Origin: Pseudomonadales bacterium
GTDB lineage: Bacteria > Pseudomonadota > Gammaproteobacteria > Pseudomonadales > Azotimanducaceae
Assembly (NCBI GenBank): GCA_029244465.1
Contig: JAQWQN010000101.1
Location: forward strand, 1-11,593
Direction of reading: 5' to 3'
DNA length: 11,593 nt
The first letter of the stretch is position 1. Every line of letters begins with the position of its first letter. The position numbers and the translations under genes were made by a program. The notes beneath the pieces were generated by a model that saw only the letters and a list, made by a program, of their open reading frames with translations, did no database searches and was not told the origin of the DNA. This document shows positions 7,056-11,593 of this stretch, in pieces.

Positions 7056-8138
7056 TTATTCGATGCGCTCGAAAGACCAAGCGCCGGAGACATGGACTTC
7101 AGAGACACTCGCGACCGCTCCCGTGGTGTCGCGATTGAAGACCCACCCAAGACCAAGACTGCTGTCGAACGCGGTTTCAGACCGAGCTACAAGGTGGGCT
7201 GTATCGAAGTCGGTATTGCCACCTATTTTGACATAACGGGGCGTGCGCTTGACAACCAAGCCACCGTTCTCAAGCGAAATTTCTGCGGTAACCAGACGAT
7301 CGGCCCAGAAGCCGCGGTAAGTTCCGACGTATTCCTCGAGGAGGGCTTGTGGCACTGCAACCATTTGCTCCGCATCCTGATTCATAGCGCCGCTGTAGTG
7401 GCGCTGCCCAGTCTCGGACTCATTGCAGATCACTTCGAGCATCACCGTCTCGGGCCTCAGCACAAGATCTATCGTTGCGTGCACGGGTCCATCGATAAAC
7501 GTACCAGCATCCGCGTAGGCGATTTCGAGTCTCATGTGGCCGTAGTCGAGACGCGTGTAGCGCTCCGTGATCTGCAACTGATCCGTATGCGGGAGGCCTT
7601 CTTGCGTCAGCCAGGTCTTGTCATTGTAGCCGTTGCTCCGCACGACGAGCGTATCATCCTCCCAATGACCGACCGAATAGCCCATCCAGTTAGGTAGGAG
7701 AGGCTCTTCCGCGAGCACGCGACCATCTAAGAAAATCTGACGATAGGTCATATCGGCATTGAGAATCGCAATGATGTCGGCATGCTGCACAATTCGGCGC
7801 ATGCCACCCGCTAAGATTTCCGCTGGATAGGCACCTGGGCCGCTAGGGAGACAGCGCAATCTTGGTGCCGTTGCGTGGAAGTTCCGCTCAGCATCGGCGA
7901 TCGCATCGAGCGCCCAACCTTTGATTCTGGACGCGTCGTACAGGCTACCGCTGGCCTTTTCGGGTACCCACAAACCGGACAGATCCACTCGCTCATCGGC
8001 CGCTGTTGGCACTGGCGCCGTCAGATTGGGCCTGCCATCGTCATCGCGGGGGACGAGTGGAAACTGCCAGTCAAACCACTGCGCGTTCAGCGATGAACTC
8101 ATCAAGACGCTTAGAATTAGGGCGATAAGCTGTCGCAT
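7056..8138 (-). CDS. Exported protein of unknown function, 360 aa
   Basis: Starts at ATG 8138 with AGGAAA upstream; a GTG at 8168 would precede the signal peptide with ten polar residues. Residues 1-19 are a Sec signal peptide (MRQLIALILSVLMSSSLNA), so the product is periplasmic or secreted. The mature start has DDDGRPNLTAPVPTAADE and VDLSGLWVPE, a pattern I recognise from a broad, uncharacterised family of exported proteins that often sit near DUF6152 genes. Other recognisable stretches are HWEDDTLVVRSNGYNDKTWL and GLPHTDQLQITERY. The C-terminal ~90 residues, starting EEYVGTYRGFW, look beta-rich and resemble the small C-terminal domain found on some beta-lactamase-fold proteins. No catalytic motif is evident. 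It ends 81 bases from the convergent LysR gene and is divergent from the DUF6152 gene. Confidence 0.85.
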   Translation of the reverse strand: MRQLIALILSVLMSSSLNAQWFDWQFPLVPRDDDGRPNLTAPVPTAADERVDLSGLWVPEKASGSLYDASRIKGWALDAIADAERNFHATAPRLRCLPSGPGAYPAEILAGGMRRIVQHADIIAILNADMTYRQIFLDGRVLAEEPLLPNWMGYSVGHWEDDTLVVRSNGYNDKTWLTQEGLPHTDQLQITERYTRLDYGHMRLEIAYADAGTFIDGPVHATIDLVLRPETVMLEVICNESETGQRHYSGAMNQDAEQMVAVPQALLEEYVGTYRGFWADRLVTAEISLENGGLVVKRTPRYVKIGGNTDFDTAHLVARSETAFDSSLGLGWVFNRDTTGAVASVSEVHVSGAWSFERIE

Positions 8139-8200
8139 TGGCTTCTTTCCTGTGCTCCTTTGCGGCACGCGCTCTGGCCGCGGGCTGATTCTCGCTGTGG

Positions 8201-8219
8201 ATCCAGAAGACCTCTGGAT
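8201..8219. promoter_or_regulatory. Perfect inverted repeat in the centre of a divergent promoter region
   Basis: ATCCAGA (8201-8207) and TCTGGAT (8213-8219) are perfect seven-base arms with a five-base spacer. The repeat is centred in the gap between two divergent genes, about 63 bases from each start codon, which suits an operator for one regulator of both. No regulator gene is adjacent. Confidence 0.45.
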
Positions 8220-8282
8220 TGGTCAAGAGTATATTATTGCGCTGACTGAGACCAAGAATGCTGTTACTGGAAGGACTAAATC

Positions 8283-8693
8283 ATGCGCACACGATCAGGT
8301 CGAATACTACCGGCGATGTGCCTGGCGGCAGCCGCTCTTTTCACATCGCTCGGTACACCAGCGCATCATTCTTTTTCAGCCGAGTTTGACGTCGGCCGGC
8401 CTATCGAATTCACGGGTACGGTGGTGGCCATCGAGTGGACCAATCCTCACGCATGGGTGCATATCGAGGCAACAGACGAACCAGGAAACCGACAGCAATG
8501 GGCTATCGAACTAGTGGGAATCAACGCACTGGTGAGAAGTGGCTTGAACCGACGGACGGTAAAGATTGGTCACGTGCTGACGGTCTCCGGATTTGGCGCG
8601 CGCAACGGCACACGCACTGCGAACGCCACTTTGGTGACGCGGACCGAGACGAGAGAGGTACTTTGGGCCACAGCAGGGTTCTCGCGCGATTAG
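8283..8693 (+). CDS. DUF6152 family exported protein
   Basis: This is a 136-aa protein with an N-terminal Sec signal peptide (basic MRTRSGR, hydrophobic 9-24, cleavage probably after Ala27). The mature start HHSFSAEFD, then IEFTGTVVAIEWTNPHAWVHI (in part), VSGFGARNGTRTANA and the final LWATAG-like segment match the small periplasmic DUF6152 family as I know it: an OB-like beta protein with a conserved His-His start and NPHxW motif (54-58 here). The biochemical role is unknown; exposed histidines make metal binding conceivable but unproven. The ATG at 8283 has AAGGA seven bases upstream. It is divergent from the 360-aa exported protein, a pairing often seen for this family, and upstream of a secreted hydrolase on the same strand. 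Confidence 0.87.
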   Translation: MRTRSGRILPAMCLAAAALFTSLGTPAHHSFSAEFDVGRPIEFTGTVVAIEWTNPHAWVHIEATDEPGNRQQWAIELVGINALVRSGLNRRTVKIGHVLTVSGFGARNGTRTANATLVTRTETREVLWATAGFSRD

Positions 8694-8870
8694 CGACGAA
8701 ATGACAACGTCCGTGTTGGCTGGGCGGCAGTTCGGGGGCGCCCGGTTCACCCTGAATGCTCCCATCTGATCGGTTTCATCAACGCGTGGCGCCTGCATCG
8801 GCACCCGGACTGGTCAATTTGGGTCTGAATCGTTAGTCTCAAGAATAAGTGGTCGGAATTGTCTCTCGGT

Positions 8871-8911
8871 TGGTGCCGTGCTCGGTATCGCTTAAGCGAC
8901 TGGTGCCGAGC
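8871..8911. repeat. Direct repeat pair with embedded palindrome upstream of the esterase
   Basis: TGGTGCCGTGC (8871-8881) recurs as TGGTGCCGAGC (8901-8911), one mismatch in eleven, exactly 30 bases apart. Between them lies the perfect 12-base palindrome TCGCTTAAGCGA (8888-8899), flanked by GCTCGG (8880-8885) and CCGAGC (8906-8911), so the DNA or RNA can also fold into a two-part hairpin. It is about 70 bases before the hydrolase start and just upstream of a possible -10 (GATAAT, 8933-8938). It could be an activator site or a transcript structure. No U-run follows, so it is not a typical terminator. Confidence 0.5.
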
Positions 8912-8982
8912 GGTTACAGTTGCCGTACGGTTGATAATGGCGAGATGTGTTGCACCACTGTATTTGAAAGGAGGAAGCGCAA

Positions 8983-10284
8983 GTGCGGATGCTTCAGCAA
9001 CGATGGAATCAACTCCTCGCGATGGTGGTACTGCTCGCCGCCGCGACTGCTAATGCCGAGCCTCTGCCGCGTGCTGATCCAGCCGACGTTGGTATTGACC
9101 CCGAGCGTCTTGCGCGTATCACCGCCCATTTTCAGCGTCGTGTCGACGCGGGGGAAATTGCAGGAATCGTAACGCTTGTAGCGCGCCGCGGGAAAGTTGT
9201 TCACTTTGAGGCGATTGGCCTTCAGGATGCCGCCCGCGGGGTGCCAATGCAGAGGGATACCCTGTTTCGCGTTTACTCGATGACGAAGCCGATTGCGTCG
9301 ACCGCGCTCATGATGCTTTGGGAGGAAGCGCGCCTTCAGCTGCACGATCCGTTAGCGAAGTATATTGCTGAGTTCGAGCAATTGCAGGTGCTGCGCAGTC
9401 CCGATAGCGCATTGGACGACATTGTGCCGCTAGAGCGGCAACCCACAGTGCAGGACATCATGCGCCATACGGCTGGTTTTTCCCATTTCCTGGGTACTAC
9501 TGACTACGATCGCCATGCGATTGGCCAAGGCATTTTCCGTCCTGAAACGTCCCTCGAAACGATGATGACTCTGCTCGCGCGCATCCCGTTAGTTCATCAA
9601 CCGGGCGAGCATTATCGCTACAGCGTTGGACCTGATATCGCACTGCGGCTGGTTGAAATCTTATCCGGTTTGCCGGCGGAAAAATTTCTTGAACAACGGA
9701 TTTTCCAGCCGCTCGGAATGGCCGATACTGGCTATTGGGTTAAGCGCAATCACGCTCAGCGCCTTGCCCCAGTGCATTGGTCGCGCGCCGGTGACCTCGT
9801 ACCGATAGATGATCAGTACGGCACACCGGGGGGCGGTGTCCTGAACGAACCCTGGTCGATCAATATGTACACGGATGACCGAGCGTTCAAAGGCGGCAGC
9901 TTTGGCTTGGTCTCGACGGCCGCGGATTACTGGCGCTACGCCCAGGCCATGCTCAATGGCGGCGTGCTTGCAGGGACGCGCATTCTTGGACCGAGAACCG
10001 TCGCCTTCATGTCACGCGATCATCTTGACGACGAGCAACGCGCCTCCAGAATTGCGGGGTCGGGGTTTGGTCTCGGTTTCGGCAACATCCTCGACGCGGC
10101 GCTGTTTGGTGGGCTGTATAAGGATGGCAGTATTTACTGGAGCGGGGCGGCAGCAACGTCGTTCTGGATCGACCCGGCCGAAGACCTGGTTGTTGTTGCG
10201 ATGACCCAGCACAGAGCGGTGCCTCTCGCTCTAGCCGCGCGGTGGGAACTCGCAGCGCTTGTCTACGCGGCACTGATAGACTGA
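8983..10284 (+). CDS. Serine beta-lactamase-fold hydrolase (class C / family VIII esterase type), exported
   Basis: This is a 433-aa protein. The start is GTG 8983, placed by a strong AGGAGG eight bases upstream; ATG 8989 is 14 bases from that site. A Sec signal peptide spans residues 1-25 and ends in ANA. The catalytic SxxK is S99-M-T-K102 in VYSMTKPIAS, the general-base Tyr is Y213 in YRYSVGPD, and the third motif position is occupied by WSGAAATSFW (386-395), as in EstB-like carboxylesterases and related PBP/beta-lactamase proteins. GGGVLN and GGSFGLVSTAADYWRY are also family-typical. Likely acts in the periplasm or outside on an ester, lactone or amide. True beta-lactam resistance is not implied. 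It lies downstream of the DUF6152 gene but 289 bases away, so it probably has its own promoter. Confidence 0.92.
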   Translation: MRMLQQRWNQLLAMVVLLAAATANAEPLPRADPADVGIDPERLARITAHFQRRVDAGEIAGIVTLVARRGKVVHFEAIGLQDAARGVPMQRDTLFRVYSMTKPIASTALMMLWEEARLQLHDPLAKYIAEFEQLQVLRSPDSALDDIVPLERQPTVQDIMRHTAGFSHFLGTTDYDRHAIGQGIFRPETSLETMMTLLARIPLVHQPGEHYRYSVGPDIALRLVEILSGLPAEKFLEQRIFQPLGMADTGYWVKRNHAQRLAPVHWSRAGDLVPIDDQYGTPGGGVLNEPWSINMYTDDRAFKGGSFGLVSTAADYWRYAQAMLNGGVLAGTRILGPRTVAFMSRDHLDDEQRASRIAGSGFGLGFGNILDAALFGGLYKDGSIYWSGAAATSFWIDPAEDLVVVAMTQHRAVPLALAARWELAALVYAALID

Positions 10285-10601
10285 CCTGTCTATAGACGAT
10301 CTAGATTTTCTGGATTCTGGTTCAAGAGCAGCTATTGTAATCGCACGCATCTGAGAAGGTTTGCAACGCCGAACGGCAGGCTGTGTTGGCTTTTTCTGGT
10401 GGCGCGGTTGCCATTCTTGGTCGAACCATCTATTCCGACATGCCGCAATCCGGGTGGTTCTGCGTCATAGCGGTTCGAACGGGTTTAAGCAGCTGATCGA
10501 TTGGCCTTGGTCTATAGCTATTTAGCTCAGCTCCGAAGTCATAAAATAACAAACTGCGATGCGCACAGAGTCATGTCACAACGGGTCTAGGAATGAGCTA
10601 T
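10285..10601. other. Intergenic stretch without a recognisable gene
   Basis: These 317 bases separate the hydrolase from the terminator of the opposing PEP-CTERM gene. I see no credible coding region. They contain the perfect ten-base palindrome GTCTATAGAC at 10288-10297 just after the hydrolase stop, a weak candidate terminator (10368-10395) and GTTCGAAC (10473-10480), none clearly functional. Confidence 0.6.
10368..10395 (+). terminator. Weak candidate terminator of the hydrolase gene
   Basis: GCCGAAC (10368-10374) can pair with GTTGGC (10385-10390) with one bulged base, and is followed directly by TTTTT (10391-10395). The stem is short and it lies 84 bases after the stop codon, so this is only a candidate. 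Confidence 0.3.
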
Positions 10602-10623
10602 AAAAAAGGGCGCCGAAGCGCCC
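10602..10623 (-). terminator. Intrinsic terminator with UUCG tetraloop (PEP-CTERM gene)
   Basis: Read on the minus strand: GGGCGC, TTCG, GCGCCC, then six T's. The perfect six-base GC-rich stem closed by a C(UUCG)G loop is exceptionally stable, and the U-run makes it a textbook rho-independent terminator. It lies about 75 bases after the stop of the PEP-CTERM gene. The A-run is only on one side, so it is oriented for the minus strand. Confidence 0.92.
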
Positions 10624-10627
10624 TAGT

Positions 10628-10679
10628 CCAGGGTTATTCACTAAGTAACGGTCACTTAATAATATCAAGATTACCCTGG
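10628..10679 (-). repeat. Nested inverted repeats in the 3' region of the PEP-CTERM transcript
   Basis: Outer arms CCAGGGT (10628-10634) and ACCCTGG (10673-10679) are perfect. Inside lies a 17-base dyad, TAAGTAACGGTCACTTA (10642-10658), symmetric except one mismatched pair and the centre base. Between the stop codon and the terminator this would form a structured 3' untranslated region, or a protein-binding site. Confidence 0.45.
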
Positions 10680-10695
10680 GTGTTGGCTCGATTGT

Positions 10696-11370
10696 TTAGC
10701 TACGGACGCGACGCGCTAAGCCAAGGCCAAGTGCACCGAGAAGCATCAAACTCAGGGTGCCTGGCTCCGGTACCGCAACCTCACGAACGTAGCCACCGGT
10801 AATATCAAAGAGCTCGTAGTTTCCATTTGCGTGAAAATCATTTTCTCCGAGAAAAAAGGCGCCTTCGTCAAGTCTAAGACCAATGCCGCCGGATATGGTT
10901 TGGTCGTAATCGAGGTCGAAGGTGACCACGTCGAGAAAGAACGATCCACACCAATCAGCGCTACACGATTCGATAAAACTCACTGCGAGGGCACCGACCG
11001 TTATGTCACCGAGAAACTGCGGAGTCAACAAGCCGATTTGCCAATCAGGATCGCCAATACCCAAGGGTGTCACGAACATGTCTGATCCGTCACCGATACC
11101 CCAACAACCGATAGGGCCGCAATCGTCTAGGTTGTCGTAATTCCAAGTGCCACCGCCAGTGCCGGTTCCTCCACTGCCTGTCTGCATCCAGTTAAAATCG
11201 AAGTCATCGGAATCGATGCTAAGCTGAAAATTACCTTCACTGATGATCTCTTTATCGTATTCATATTGTATGATCGTAGCGTTTACCGCGTTCGATGCGA
11301 GCAATAACGCCACCGTGCCAATGTAAGACCACAACGAAGGCTTGTGCCGTCTCTGTCGAAATATATTCAA
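10696..11370 (-). CDS. PEP-CTERM sorting domain protein
   Basis: This is a 224-aa exported protein. The start is TTG at 11370, decided by GGAG six bases upstream and by the signal peptide that follows: basic RQRRHK, then hydrophobic residues ~15-26, with likely cleavage after NAVNA (~31). The C-terminus has the PEP-CTERM tripartite signal: VPEPGT (200-205), a hydrophobic helix (206-219) and a basic RRVRS end. This signal targets proteins for exosortase processing and surface or exopolysaccharide-linked release. The middle is Gly/Asp-rich (TGSGGTGTGGGTW near 64-76), beta-like, with four cysteines at 84, 89, 136 and 141 that could form two disulfides. No enzyme motif is seen. No exosortase is in the window, but these substrates are usually scattered. 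It is monocistronic, with its own promoter and terminator. Confidence 0.9.
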   Translation of the reverse strand: MNIFRQRRHKPSLWSYIGTVALLLASNAVNATIIQYEYDKEIISEGNFQLSIDSDDFDFNWMQTGSGGTGTGGGTWNYDNLDDCGPIGCWGIGDGSDMFVTPLGIGDPDWQIGLLTPQFLGDITVGALAVSFIESCSADWCGSFFLDVVTFDLDYDQTISGGIGLRLDEGAFFLGENDFHANGNYELFDITGGYVREVAVPEPGTLSLMLLGALGLGLARRVRS

Positions 11371-11514
11371 ACTATTCTCCAGTATCGATTGATTTTAAAC
11401 GCGTTAGTCAGGCTCGTAAGTAGCGACCGTCGCATTCCTCTTAACAATGGGTATAGCGGTAACGAGTCCTAGGTCGGGCTTATCGTAGCCATTTCAAATT
11501 GTCAGCTTAACGTA
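11371..11514 (-). other. Long 5' leader of the PEP-CTERM gene
   Basis: If transcription starts about 12 bases past the sigma-54 -12 element, the leader would be roughly 130 bases. I see no open frame of note and no riboswitch I recognise. A GCTTA/TAAGC dyad (11505-11517) overlaps the -12 region. Confidence 0.4.
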
Positions 11515-11531
11515 AGCAAGTTGTATGCCAG
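11515..11531 (-). promoter_or_regulatory. Sigma-54 (RpoN) promoter, -24/-12 elements
   Basis: On the minus strand the sequence reads CTGGCATACAACTTGCT. The GG (plus-strand 11528-11529) and the GC (11516-11517) are separated by exactly ten bases, as in the consensus TGGCACG-N4-TTGCW; only two positions of the conserved -24 block differ. It faces the PEP-CTERM gene about 145 bases before its start. PEP-CTERM genes in many exosortase-bearing proteobacteria are controlled by sigma-54 with the PrsK/PrsR two-component system, which fits. Confidence 0.75.
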
Positions 11532-11593
11532 AGTATAAGTGATTGATATAAAATGAAAAAATAAATCGCCTGCATAATAGCTTTACACTTTTT
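11532..11593. promoter_or_regulatory. AT-rich region upstream of the sigma-54 promoter
   Basis: These last 62 bases are markedly AT-rich, with A and T runs, and end in GCTTTACAC (11580-11588; GTGTAAAGC on the minus strand). An enhancer-binding site for a sigma-54 activator and a bend region would be expected here and beyond the edge. No complete dyad is visible in the window. Confidence 0.3.

Noticed and set aside
8511..8804. A 97-codon minus-strand frame across the DUF6152 3' end and the gap after it
   Set aside because: It is antisense to a well-supported gene, with no start signal and no familiar protein pattern.
8983..10284. Calling the serine hydrolase an antibiotic-resistance AmpC beta-lactamase
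   Set aside because: The motifs (SMTK, YSV, WSGA) fit EstB-type esterases and related proteins better; AmpC would have YxN and KTG.
10471..10485. GGTTCGAAC resembling a tRNA T-loop
   Set aside because: The flanking bases do not pair as a T-stem and no acceptor or anticodon arm is present.

Overview
The window looks like the chromosome of a free-living Gram-negative proteobacterium, probably a gammaproteobacterium (inferred, low confidence). Signs are Sec signal peptides on several products, a PEP-CTERM/exosortase-type sorting signal behind a sigma-54-type promoter, a LysR regulator divergent from a catabolic operon, and moderate-to-high GC that falls sharply in the last ~250 bases. No mobile element, tRNA, rRNA or CRISPR array was seen.

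Region 1 (1-6974) is a catabolic cassette. Five minus-strand genes lie head to tail from 5749 down past the left edge: a CHMO/PAMO-like Baeyer-Villiger monooxygenase (BVMO-A), two short-chain dehydrogenases (SDR-A, SDR-B), a second BVMO with a long N-terminal extension (BVMO-B), and the first 124 codons of an amidohydrolase-2/lactonase-like protein. Gaps are 39, 1, 80 and 82 bases. A LysR-type regulator reads the other way from a 307-base shared regulatory region. The logic is alcohol to ketone (SDR), ketone to ester or lactone (BVMO), then hydrolysis (amidohydrolase). This suits degradation of an alicyclic alcohol/ketone, terpenoid, macrocyclic ketone or steroid. Two different BVMOs and two SDRs suggest two successive oxygen insertions or two substrate classes.

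Region 2 (7056-10284) holds three exported proteins: a 360-aa secreted protein of unknown function (minus strand), a divergent 136-aa DUF6152-type protein, and a serine beta-lactamase-fold hydrolase (class C / family VIII esterase type). Two intergenic regions here carry clear symmetric or direct repeats that could be operators.

Region 3 (10602-11593) is a self-contained PEP-CTERM gene on the minus strand. It has a -24/-12 sigma-54 promoter match about 145 bases upstream of its TTG start, and a strong UUCG-loop terminator behind it. The 317 bases between the esterase and this terminator contain no credible gene.
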